This document shows, one piece after another, positions 19,801 to 27,410 of a stretch of DNA of 64,000 bases. The stretch is from Belliella baltica DSM 15883 (GTDB taxonomy: Bacteria > Bacteroidota > Bacteroidia > Cytophagales > Cyclobacteriaceae). The stretch is from assembly GCF_000265405.1 (NCBI RefSeq), contig NC_018010.1, forward strand, positions 1,116,001 to 1,180,000. Reading direction: 5' to 3'. The notes beneath the pieces were generated by a model. It was not told the DNA's origin, ran no database searches, and saw only the letters and a list, made by a program, of their open reading frames with translations. Position 1 is the stretch's first letter. Each line of letters opens with the position of its first letter. A program made the position numbers and the translations under genes.

Positions 19801-20155
19801 TGCAAAAGGAGAAGCCAAAACCATAGACTCGTCTGATATCAAAATCATTTCTCCATACAATGCTCAGGTGAGCAAACTCAAAGGGGCTATGCCTGAAATT
19901 GAAATTGGAACTGTCGATAAATTCCAAGGTCAAGAAGCTCCCATCGTAATATATTCTGTAGCCACATCTTCACCTCAGGATGCTCCAAGAGGAATGGATT
20001 TTCTATATAGCCCCCATCGTTTCAATGTAGCGGTTTCTCGAGCAAGAGCACTATTTATACTTGTTGCTTCTCCATTAATCCTTGAACCGGATTGCAAAAG
20101 CCCTTCTCAGATCAAACTCGCCAATCCATTCTGTAGGTTTGTAGAGATGGTTTAG
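16805..20155 (+). CDS. TM0106-family RecB-like nuclease fused to RNase H-like and SF1 helicase domains
   Basis: A very large (about 1,116 residue) DNA-processing enzyme. The N terminus (SPSDLSNFIHCKHLTTLD) and the GWADFLIKV ... VMDTKLA segment (about residues 120-160) form a PD-(D/E)XK RecB-like nuclease, with a cysteine cluster near CDICTWWEVC. An RNase H-like exonuclease segment begins at DIYLDLEGDP (about 318). The C-terminal third is an SF1 (UPF1/Dna2-like) helicase with Walker A GPPGSGKS (about 745), Walker B VDEAGQ, and GDPQQLQQP, TVDKFQGQE and VAVSRAR motifs. The start at 16805 (ATG) is preferred over an upstream TTG at 16784. This architecture is known; a role in repair or in cutting foreign DNA is an inference from its position in an island. 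Confidence 0.85.
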   Translation: MKRQNQDFIYSPSDLSNFIHCKHLTTLDKLALDGGLEKPVYTNKVMLALREKGEAFEKDILAKFQEEGKNIYSIEPGDYQAFEKTRHAMQQGYDIIYQARVGKENEWQGWADFLIKVEESSDLGNFSYQVMDTKLASETKAATIIQISLYTEAVAILQGKVPELMWVKTPDGDISYRTDDFMAYVRLVKKRFLEAVNLEESNTYPEPVMHCDICTWWEVCNKKRRDDDHLGFVAGMGSTQIKEVKNQGIETLQEFAELTSPIPFQPNKGAKQTYQKLRDQANIQYRSRNENYRPIYELLELEEQKGFFRLPEPSEHDIYLDLEGDPLVEPGGLEYMIGWYYLGEYQALWAKDQVEEKHIFEQFMSLAITIKAAHPEMHIYHYAPYEVTAFKRLMGKYVTFEEEMDQLLRSETFVDLYGVVKQGVRASVEKYSIKDLEKFFGYEREIDLREVSKHKSMYEFLLETNKTDEATPEMLEAIRLYNQDDCISTHRLHVWLESLRQEWIDFGVEILRPEPKAMDASEKITEHQLRIKPIYDALMADMPVNQEERTSQQQGKYILANMLDWYRREKKSFWWEFFRLLDLSEEELLEEKNALSMLRFTGNREPVKRSVIDSYRFEYQETDIRAGKKVKNMDGKNLGEVVSIDMRTRTVRIKKGPSNSDLHPSAILMLEDFPSEVKEEAIISLAIWVMENGIDSKDTPYKAARMLLLRQKPDSDFQANNDGDLLQTATHWAAALNHSYLPIQGPPGSGKSYTASRMILELIKQGKKIGVTALSHKVITNLLEKVWEHADDSNFPILISQKIDIEDGILPWFTSNTNEVIESKISSSNIIAGTSFMWAKTMFEGAVDYLFVDEAGQLSLIDTLAVAQSAKNLILLGDPQQLQQPQQGVHPEGTEVSALAHILQEQQTIRPEQGVFLDKTWRMHPDICTFDSEQFYENKLFPIEGLEHQAITGNTAYSGSGLRFITTLHEGNTNSSEEEVMAISAIVEDLCKGDVTYINAKGEAKTIDSSDIKIISPYNAQVSKLKGAMPEIEIGTVDKFQGQEAPIVIYSVATSSPQDAPRGMDFLYSPHRFNVAVSRARALFILVASPLILEPDCKSPSQIKLANPFCRFVEMV

Positions 20156-20294
20156 AAGCTAAAATCAACTAGTTTAATTAGTTAGAGTTTGGAATCTTAG
20201 CTCTTTTGCAAGCTTGCATTTTATCAAAAGAAAAAGCTATCACCTTTACCTTTGTTGCTCTATTTAAATATCAATACATCCAAACTTTAATCTC

Positions 20295-21218
20295 ATGTCA
20301 GACGCTGAAAATATAAATGTTTATGCTTACCTCACACCACATCCTCTAGACGACGAGAGTCACTTAGAAGAAGAATGGATAGATTGGCTACCAGGATACA
20401 TCAAGGGCGAAACTGACGAGGAACAACCCTCACAGTATCATGATGAGAACATTGCATTATATGATAGGATTGAAGAGCTTTCAACAAAAGTATTTCGTGC
20501 GGCACTAACCCGAATGTTTCCTCTATTGAAAGATTTTCATTTCAAAAACATTCAGATCTCAATAGATTACCTCAATTATTTCAATTCAACTGCATTAGCT
20601 GGATATGACCATCAGGCTTCCAATCCAGCCAAAGGAATCTATGTTTTCCATATCAATCAAAGACTTCTAAATCGTTATCTCCATCTTTTGGAAGGGAACC
20701 AAAACGCCATACCCAATATGAGTATCTGGGAGCATGAAATCATTCACATGATAGATCACTGGCAATTGATCCAAGCTTCAGCATTTAGTAATTCAGACAT
20801 CCCAACTAATAATTTGCTGTATTATCAATTAAAATATAGAGAGGAAGGGATTGCTAATTTGTTTGATTTATTGGATGGTAAATTGGACGGAATCAAATCT
20901 ATAAAAGAGGCCAAAGAAAAGTTTAAAGTCAACTATACATCCGCAAAAGCTCAGCTTGAGGGCTTGAGTAAATCTACTGATCAAATCAGAAGCAGCATTT
21001 ACGCTGGCTTTGATTTCTACGAAATTGGCCCATGGCTGATAGTGGATATGCTGATGGAGTTTCTCTGTGGCTATGAGTTTGAAGACCCAGAGACATTAGA
21101 GCAGAGAATAGCGAGTGGGGTTGTAATACCAGATGATATTAAATTCAACCTATTCGAGCTAGCATTAAAGATTGATAATGAATGGTTTTTAGGTAAGTTG
21201 GAATTAGAGGAAAGCTGA
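20295..21218 (+). CDS. Protein of unknown function with HExxH motif
   Basis: A 307-residue soluble protein, very acidic at the N terminus. WEHEIIHMIDH at about residues 144-154 contains HEIIH, a zinc-metallopeptidase signature, and downstream acidic residues (YREEGIANLFD) could supply a third ligand. I cannot assign a peptidase family, so protease activity is only suggested. It follows the nuclease-helicase gene after 139 bp on the same strand. No signal peptide or membrane segment is seen. Confidence 0.6.
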   Translation: MSDAENINVYAYLTPHPLDDESHLEEEWIDWLPGYIKGETDEEQPSQYHDENIALYDRIEELSTKVFRAALTRMFPLLKDFHFKNIQISIDYLNYFNSTALAGYDHQASNPAKGIYVFHINQRLLNRYLHLLEGNQNAIPNMSIWEHEIIHMIDHWQLIQASAFSNSDIPTNNLLYYQLKYREEGIANLFDLLDGKLDGIKSIKEAKEKFKVNYTSAKAQLEGLSKSTDQIRSSIYAGFDFYEIGPWLIVDMLMEFLCGYEFEDPETLEQRIASGVVIPDDIKFNLFELALKIDNEWFLGKLELEES

Positions 21219-21299
21219 AAAAGTTTTGTATAATATTATGTAAAGCGCTTCTTTAAGATAATGTTAATTGTAGATACTGCCAAAATTTTATAAAGTATT

Positions 21300-21725
21300 A
21301 TGAAAAAAGACAAAAATAGATTTCCAGATCAATCCGAGTTAGGTTATCTCAACCTTTCTGAACACGGTGATTTTTTTTTAAAAGACATTATTGATAATCC
21401 TCAAGCGACAGATATGGATGAAATTCCTGGTGCTATTGGTAAGTTTGGTCTTGAAGCGAGCAACCCAATACCAATTCATGGGGTACCAAATTCAAGAATT
21501 TATCTTGATAATCTCAGATTGCGTAACGGAAGCCCCACCTCCTACGAGCGAATGGGCTCCATGTCAAACCCTTCCATAGAGATGCCAATAGATAAGTACA
21601 AAATCTATGATGAAACAGGTAAGGAAATCACTACCATTTTTATTTCTCCCTATCATTTAAAATGCTCCGAAAAAGCTCCTGAAGGGTTTATGATCCTTGA
21701 TCAATTGATGAAAAAGTTACTTTAA
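21300..21725 (+). CDS. Hypothetical protein, NPIPxxG-type island protein
   Basis: A 141-residue soluble protein. The central segment NPIPIHGVPNSRIYLDNLR and the C-terminal SPYHLKCSEKAPEGF have the look of a small uncharacterised family often met on bacterial islands (a conserved NPIP, an L-RL segment, then a KAPEGF-like end). The function is unknown to me. It sits 81 bp after the HExxH protein and 1 bp before the next small gene, suggesting one transcript. Confidence 0.55.
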   Translation: MKKDKNRFPDQSELGYLNLSEHGDFFLKDIIDNPQATDMDEIPGAIGKFGLEASNPIPIHGVPNSRIYLDNLRLRNGSPTSYERMGSMSNPSIEMPIDKYKIYDETGKEITTIFISPYHLKCSEKAPEGFMILDQLMKKLL

Positions 21726-21726
21726 A

Positions 21727-21954
21727 ATGGAAGAATATAGACCTTCTTCAAATAGGAATAAAAAATTAAGATTGATTTCTTATATTCTTTCAAAAAAATA
21801 TATAATAACAATTCCTCTGCTTTTGCTTCAAATGGATCATCCTATAAACCAAATTAAATATTCCAAAGCGGGTACTTATAGTTTCAAGTTTAGTAATTTA
21901 AAATTGGATTTGGAGAATAATGAGGTAAAGGGCTGCTTTTTTGCGACAAGTTAA
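21727..21954 (+). CDS. Small hypothetical protein whose 3' end is replaced by an IS
   Basis: A 75-residue frame directly after the 141-residue gene. Its last residues (VKGCFFATS) are encoded by the left end of the IS3-type element inserted at 21924. Removing the element and one copy of the ATGA duplication would end the protein as ...LENNEILL shortly after the insertion point. The middle (YIITIPLLLLQM) is mildly hydrophobic. No family recognised, and it may not be a real gene. Confidence 0.35.
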   Translation: MEEYRPSSNRNKKLRLISYILSKKYIITIPLLLLQMDHPINQIKYSKAGTYSFKFSNLKLDLENNEVKGCFFATS

Positions 21955-21991
21955 AAATAGAGTTTTAACTTTATAAATAGCAAAAAAGAGT

Positions 21992-22258
21992 ATGAAAAAG
22001 TCAAAGTTTACAGAAGCACAGATCTTGAAAGTGCTAAAAACCCAAGAGGAGGGAAAAAAGGTAAGTGAGATCTGCCGCGAGTTCGGTATTTCAGAGCCAA
22101 CATTTTACAATTGGAAGAGCCGATATGGCGGAATGACATTGTCTGAGCTACAGCGCGTTAAAGAGCTGGAGGCTGAAAATGCACGCTTAAAGCGGTTAGT
22201 TGCAGATTTATCTTTAGACAACCAAGTGCTTAAAGAGATTAACTCAAAAAAGTGGTAA
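21992..22258 (+). CDS. IS3-family transposase OrfA (copy 1)
   Basis: An 88-residue DNA-binding subunit with the helix-turn-helix KVSEICREFGISEPTFYNWK and a leucine-zipper-like helix (LEAENARLKRLVADL). It ends at SKKW, just after the heptamer A AAA AAG (22246-22252). This heptamer is a classic -1 slippery site that would join it to OrfB. Confidence 0.93.
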   Translation: MKKSKFTEAQILKVLKTQEEGKKVSEICREFGISEPTFYNWKSRYGGMTLSELQRVKELEAENARLKRLVADLSLDNQVLKEINSKKW

Positions 22259-23067
22259 CGTCTTATCAAAAGGAGCAATGCTTAACTTTTGTGCAAGAAG
22301 TTTTTCCTAAGTTAAGTTATGCTAAGACGTGTAAGTTGGTTAGTTGCTCAAGAACAAATAAGTATTACAAAAAAGTAATGCCTGAGAAGGATGTCGTGGT
22401 TAAAGAGGCTATTTCAAGTGTGATTGGTACGAGTCGATTAGGGCGAAGAAAAGTAATTGTAAAAGTGCAAAAGAAGTATCCGGGTATTGGAGCAGCAAAA
22501 ATCAGACGTGTTTACGAAAAGGAAGGTTTTTCACTGTATAAGCGAATGAAGAAAAGACGCATTGATAATCCTGCAAATCCGATTGAAGTACCATTAGCTG
22601 CAAATGTAGAATGGGCAATGGATTTCATGTCTGATTCACTGGCAAGTGGTAAAAAGTTCAGAACACTCAATATTGTCGATCAATACAATCGAAAATGCCT
22701 AGAAATAGGCATAAACTACTCACTTCCATCAAGAAAAGTGATTGAAATCTTAGAAAGAACCATTATTGAGCACGGAAAACCTTTAGGAATTAGAACCGAC
22801 AATGGACCAGAGTTTACATCGTGTTTATTTCAAATCTGGCTAGACAAAAACGATATAGAGTGGATAAAAATCCAGAAAGGGAAGCCACAACAGAACGCTA
22901 TCGTTGAGCGATTTAACAGGACTTACCGCGAAGACATTCTTGATGCTAACTTATTCTTTTCATTGGATCATGTCTATGAAGTAACTCAACCCTGGAAAGA
23001 AGATTACAACCAAGAAAGACCCCACGAGTCCCTGAACTATTGTACACCAAATGAATACGCGGCATGA
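22252..23067 (+). CDS. IS3-family transposase OrfB (copy 1), DDE integrase
   Basis: 271-residue catalytic part with an rve integrase core. The first Asp lies in WAMDFMSD, the second in GIRTDNGPEFTS, and the Glu in NAIVERFNRTYRED. It is in the -1 frame relative to OrfA and begins at a GTG inside the slippery region. Expression is therefore expected mainly as an OrfAB fusion (...NSKKVVTSYQ). Confidence 0.93.
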   Translation: MVTSYQKEQCLTFVQEVFPKLSYAKTCKLVSCSRTNKYYKKVMPEKDVVVKEAISSVIGTSRLGRRKVIVKVQKKYPGIGAAKIRRVYEKEGFSLYKRMKKRRIDNPANPIEVPLAANVEWAMDFMSDSLASGKKFRTLNIVDQYNRKCLEIGINYSLPSRKVIEILERTIIEHGKPLGIRTDNGPEFTSCLFQIWLDKNDIEWIKIQKGKPQQNAIVERFNRTYREDILDANLFFSLDHVYEVTQPWKEDYNQERPHESLNYCTPNEYAA

Positions 23068-23331
23068 TGTGGGTTTTTGAAGGCATAGCACTCGGAAAAT
23101 GGGTAAAAAGAAAGACGTCCAACAATCGAACGCCTCCCTTTCATTTTCGTCGGTCAATTTATCCCTGATGAGTTGCTCCCCAGCAGAGCTCATTTCCGTT
23201 TCAATTGAACAGTTCAAATTTCAATTTAATCAACTATATTTACAAACTGTCGAAAAAAGCAACCACTTACCATGAAATTTTACTTTAATTTTTGACTGTA
23301 TACTATAACTTTTAGTGTTAAGGTGATTTAA

Positions 23332-23370
23332 AAAATACCCGGTACTGGGTATTTTATACTTGTATTTTTG
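23332..23370. promoter_or_regulatory. Palindrome and -7-like box upstream of the STY4851-like gene
   Basis: AAAATACCC (23332-23340) and GGGTATTTT (23347-23355) are 9-bp complements around GGTACT. TATTTTTG at 23363-23370 fits the Bacteroidota -7 box. The start codon is 170 bp further on, leaving room for a leader. A second inverted word (GCGCA...TGCGC) lies near 23480. The remainder of the 269-bp gap holds nothing recognisable. Confidence 0.35.
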
Positions 23371-23540
23371 GGCGTAGCTTGTTAAAAATTAAAATAGTCG
23401 ACCCAATTAGACTAAAAAATCAAATAATGCTCTAAAGGAATAGTAATTATAAACATCGGGCTTTTTAAAATAAACATTAATGCGCACGACAACTGCGCAA
23501 AGTTTAATTTCCTTCGCAAGGATAAATAAAAAAATCATTT

Positions 23541-24923
23541 ATGGGAAACGTCAAAAACTTTATGGACTTCATTACTCGATTCCTTGAAAAAAGAAAACTT
23601 AAGGAGCCTGACGGAAGACCTTTGTACGAGTATAAAATATCCAATGGCAGGTACCAGGCTCTGAAAGCTTTGTTAAAAGAAAATTGGGAAGATAGTCAAG
23701 AGTGCAATGCATGTTTTGTTTTATATTCTGTTGAATTTTTAAGATCAGAATCTAGCGAGGGGCATTTAAATTGGGATTGTATTTTTGACTCAATTGGAAA
23801 AGGGAATTTAAACTTTCCAGCATCTAGGTCTAGAATTGTTGAGAATGGATTTAAATACTGGAAAAGGGAAATTTTTCAAGGTCAAAATAGAGAGTTTTTG
23901 GAAACGCTTAGGTTCGAATCTGGACTGCCAAACTCTTCTCTCCATGATAATAATAATCTATCATCTTTGATTAAATCCACTTTTCAACTTGTAGAGAGTT
24001 ACAGACTAAGTGAAGACGAACTAATACCTTTCATAGAAGATAGGATTGATAAATATCCAATTCCAATGGTTTTGAGACAGGAAAATTTTTATGGACTGGT
24101 AACGAAACTGTGTTTCAAATTTTTAGAATTCAAAGAAAAATATGAACTAGCGAGCAAAAGTAATCCAACTGAATATTTGCAGAATCATCGGACTAATTGG
24201 AGAGCCGAAATGCCTCTGAAAATTGAAGGGGATCGAATGAATGAATTCTTCAACAAGATAATTTCAGATATTTCTAAGTTGGAGAAAATTGAACCCTTGG
24301 CTTTACGTTTCGAGACTATCTTAACGGAAATTAATGGAGAATTTATCATTAAAACTCTCCTGTCAATTCCTAAAGGGGTTTATAGCCACGAAGCTTTTGG
24401 TTTAAAAGAAGATGAGTTTGATACACTTCCTGGATATTTCTCTTTAAATATTGAAGTGGAGGGGAAGATTAAATCCTTGACTAGTTTCACCAAGATTAAT
24501 TGTGGGAAAATATCGGCTAGAGGGTTGGATGGATTTATACTTCCTTTTGATGTAATTAATAAGGAATGGGTTCTGACTTTTTCATCTGAAAACATGGAAT
24601 TGAGAGTAGAATCAGAGATAGCAAAATATTTTAAGGTTCAATCTAGTGAGCCTCTAGTTTTTATAGAAGAAAATAATGGCAAATGGGTTTTTAAGGGGGC
24701 TGCTCCTTTGAAGATCAAGGAATTAGTTTGTCGAGTTTTAATTGATGAATCTTTATATTCAATTGAAAATCTTGAACTTCAAAAAGTTGGAAAAATAGTA
24801 GAGGGATTGACAGTTTATCAAGTGGACTCCGATTGTTTAATCAATGATATTAATAATCAATCAGCTTTTTGGGTAAAATTAGCTCAAGAGGCCGATAATA
24901 ATAAAATACTTGATTTTTCGTAA
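23541..24923 (+). pseudogene. STY4851/YjiT-like defence-associated protein, truncated by IS66
   Basis: 460 residues remain. The start (FITRFLEKRKLKEPDGRPLYEYK) and CFVLYSVEFLRS...LNWDCIF strongly resemble the N terminus of the STY4851/ECs_5259 (YjiT) family. These are proteins of about 1,000 residues that sit next to large helicases in enteric defence islands. The native sequence stops at 24919, and the last base of the final Ser codon plus the TAA come from the left end of the IS66 element. The missing C-terminal half is not found after the element, so part of the locus has been deleted. The family call is from memory of its motifs and should be tested. Confidence 0.6.
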
Positions 24924-26502
24924 CTACTCAGGTACATTATTTACTGACCGATATTCAAGTATTTGGAGTCTTGTTGCCCTCTGTGGTGTATTGATGCGTA
25001 TTTGTATGTGAATGTACGAAAATCAGCTTTAAAGTTGGTTTATCCACATTTTTTTGTGGGGAAAAACAGCGTGGATTATTGGTATTCATGGGATTATGTG
25101 CTGATATTCAGGAAACATTTCTATAGTATATTGGACCACAGGGATACGCTTATTCAGGAACTGATCAAGATGAACCTCCAGCTTATGGAGCAGGTCAAGT
25201 CTTTAAAATCTAGGGTATCCGATTTGGAAAATGAGCTTGCCCGTTACCGTAATCCCAAAAACAGCCGCAACAGCTCGGTTCCCCCTTCAAAAGACGAGAA
25301 CCGCCCCAAAAAAAATCAGAGTCTCCGTCAGGATACAGGGCGCAAAACCGGCGGTCAGCCTGGACACAAAGGCCATACCCTTGAAATGACATCCTCCCCG
25401 GACATAATAGAAAACCACATCCCTTTATTCTGTACCTGCTGTGGTGGTGATCTGTCGGCGGTTCCAGCAGAACTGTCCTCCAAAAGACAGGTCCTGGATC
25501 TTCCTGTGATTAAAGTGGTATGTACCGAGCATAGAATCTTTTCCAAAAACTGTTCCTGTGGAGAAAAGATCAGTGGGTCATTCCCTGACAATATCAATGC
25601 CCCCATACAGTACGGGAGCGGTGTTGAAACCATTGTCGGTTATCTGCATGCCAGACAGTATGTTCCCTATAGAAGGATGAAAGAACTTCTCAGGGACTGC
25701 TTCGGTATTAATCTCAGCGAGGGGAGTATCGATAACATTATCGGTAGGTTTGCCCGCAAGTCTGCACCAATATATGCAAAGATAAAGACGGCAGTCTCTA
25801 AAAGTCCTGTGATAGGAGCTGACGAGACTGGGGCTAAAGTGGATGGAAACAAACAGTGGGTCTGGACTTATCAGACCGAGGAACTCACCCTGTTAGCTAT
25901 ATCTGAATCACGTGGACTTAAGGCGATGAATACACATTTTCCCGATGGGTTCGGAAAGGCAGTATTGTGCCACGATGCATGGAGGGCATACTTCAACTAT
26001 TCGGAAAACCTGCACCAGCTCTGTTGTGCACATCTGCTTAGGGAGCTCAACTACATTGTTGAACGCTATAAATCTAAATGGGCTGACAGCCTTAGGGCCC
26101 TGTTCAGGGAAGCTATCTCACTGAAGAGAAAACTCAAAAAACTACCAGATCCAGAGAATAGCAGGAGTATTGCTTCCATTGAAGAGAAGATGGATAACCT
26201 ACTCGCCCAACCTGTAGAGTCAAAACATAAAGAAGCAGTATCCCTACAAAAAAGACTCCTGAAATACAGAAAGTCACTTTTTACTTTTCTCTATCACCAA
26301 AAAGTACCACCGGATAACAATGCCTCTGAAAGAGCCATACGCAACATCAAGGTGAAACAAAAAATATCAGGACAGTTCAAATCCAACAATGGAGCTGAAA
26401 ACTTCTGTGTTATAAGATCCGTCGTGGATACCCTGATCAAACGTTCGGGAAATATCTTAGAAAATCTAAATCATATAGCTAATTTACAACCTGAGTAGTT
26501 AC
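24920..26502 (+). mobile_element. IS66-family insertion sequence, copy A (1,583 bp)
   Basis: The terminal inverted repeats are GTAACTACTCAGGT and ACCTGAGTAGTTAC, identical to those of copy B. No 8-bp target duplication is present (GATTTTTC on the left, GGATGCTT on the right). This copy therefore marks a deletion or recombination junction rather than a simple insertion. One transposase gene fills it, as in the single-gene (ISBst12-like) subgroup. Confidence 0.9.
24963..26498 (+). CDS. IS66-family transposase (copy A)
   Basis: 511 residues. A coiled-coil segment (MEQVKSLKSRVSDLENELAR) precedes the IS66 N-terminal motif NPKNSRNSSVPPSKD and the GGQPGHKGHTL segment. A zinc-binding region (CTCCGG) and the DDE core follow (IGADETGAKV, CHDAWRAY), and the protein ends in NNASERAIRNIKVKQKISG. 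The first ~60 residues are unlike family N termini, so the true start may be further in. It differs from copy B by one residue (Pro versus Thr in LPDPENS). Confidence 0.93.
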   Translation: MESCCPLWCIDAYLYVNVRKSALKLVYPHFFVGKNSVDYWYSWDYVLIFRKHFYSILDHRDTLIQELIKMNLQLMEQVKSLKSRVSDLENELARYRNPKNSRNSSVPPSKDENRPKKNQSLRQDTGRKTGGQPGHKGHTLEMTSSPDIIENHIPLFCTCCGGDLSAVPAELSSKRQVLDLPVIKVVCTEHRIFSKNCSCGEKISGSFPDNINAPIQYGSGVETIVGYLHARQYVPYRRMKELLRDCFGINLSEGSIDNIIGRFARKSAPIYAKIKTAVSKSPVIGADETGAKVDGNKQWVWTYQTEELTLLAISESRGLKAMNTHFPDGFGKAVLCHDAWRAYFNYSENLHQLCCAHLLRELNYIVERYKSKWADSLRALFREAISLKRKLKKLPDPENSRSIASIEEKMDNLLAQPVESKHKEAVSLQKRLLKYRKSLFTFLYHQKVPPDNNASERAIRNIKVKQKISGQFKSNNGAENFCVIRSVVDTLIKRSGNILENLNHIANLQPE

Positions 26503-26512
26503 GGATGCTTTA

Positions 26513-27118
26513 ATGGAAAAGGAATTTTTGGAAGAAATCAAGAAATTCTGTACCAACATATCCAATCACTTTCCCAATAGCAGGCTACCTATGAAGAAGC
26601 TCCCTTGGATTGCTTTGAAGAATCATTTGCATGATAAAAGTTATCCTCCAGGTGAAGAACTCAAATCTTCATTGGAAAGGGAAAGGAAAAGTAGGATGAT
26701 ATTAGAAGGGTTGGTAGTTGCCTATGAATTGATAGGGGAACTGGATTGGAAAATATACAGAGTTTATGAAGAAGGGGATATTGTTGTGGACTTGGACTCA
26801 CTCAGGTCAGGGAATCCCTCTGCCATCAGGTTTCAGGCTTATACAAAAGTGAGATTAGCAGAACTTTCCAATAAGAATGAATTGCTTCTCCTTAAAAAAC
26901 ATCCTAGTATGAATCAACTTTCTGCATTGATTAATCAATTTATGTATAGTAGAGAAGCAGCTTTTGCAAAACTATTAAGCATGTCTAACTTTGAGAAATA
27001 CAACACTTTTTTGATCAATTATAGGAAAACTGCAAAGACTCTCAAAGTTCAAGAAATGGCAGAATTACTCAATTTCAGTATTTCTACTTTTAAAAGGCTG
27101 AGAAAACGGAAGGACTGA
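26513..27118 (+). CDS. Crp/Fnr-like regulator
   Basis: A 201-residue protein with the layout of Bacteroidota Crp/Fnr regulators: a beta-rich putative ligand domain (about 40-130) and a C-terminal helix-turn-helix (LKVQEMAELLNFSISTFKRL). The N-terminal domain is divergent and its ligand cannot be predicted. The ATG lies 10 bp after the IS66 element, so its native promoter has been lost and transcription may now come from the element. It is followed 292 bp later by the Crp-terpene synthase fusion; that gap is AT-rich with no clear promoter. Confidence 0.65.
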   Translation: MEKEFLEEIKKFCTNISNHFPNSRLPMKKLPWIALKNHLHDKSYPPGEELKSSLERERKSRMILEGLVVAYELIGELDWKIYRVYEEGDIVVDLDSLRSGNPSAIRFQAYTKVRLAELSNKNELLLLKKHPSMNQLSALINQFMYSREAAFAKLLSMSNFEKYNTFLINYRKTAKTLKVQEMAELLNFSISTFKRLRKRKD

Positions 27119-27410
27119 AATTTACTCGATGACTTAAACAGTGGTGTTCCAATCCTGATTTAGGTTATATGTAATTTAATTTTGCTTTAAATTTATATTT
27201 TATTGTATTTTGTTTATTTAAATAGGGGGTTAATGTCTCTTATTTGATTTTATCATATAAAAAAAATTAAATTAATTTGACTTTTTCAATTTCTTGATTT
27301 TAAATTTATAGTAGGCCTTCTGTTTTTCTAGTCTTATCAGGGTGAGAAGGGTTTGACTTTCCCTATGGACATTCTAAAGTTCAATTATTCAATTATTTAA
27401 TGTTAAAATT

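Larger units (their letters stand above)
21924..23271 (+). mobile_element. IS3-family insertion sequence, copy 1 (1,348 bp)
   Basis: The ends are GGTAAAGGGCTGC on the left and GCAACCACTTACC on the right. The inner terminal sequences (GCTTTTTTGCGACAA versus the complement GCTTTTTTCGACAG) form an imperfect inverted repeat. The flanks carry a 4-bp duplication, ATGA, at 21920-21923 and 23272-23275. It encodes overlapping orfA and orfB plus a roughly 200-bp non-coding tail. A second copy in opposite orientation lies at 36109-38892, and comparing the two fixes the ends. Confidence 0.9.
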
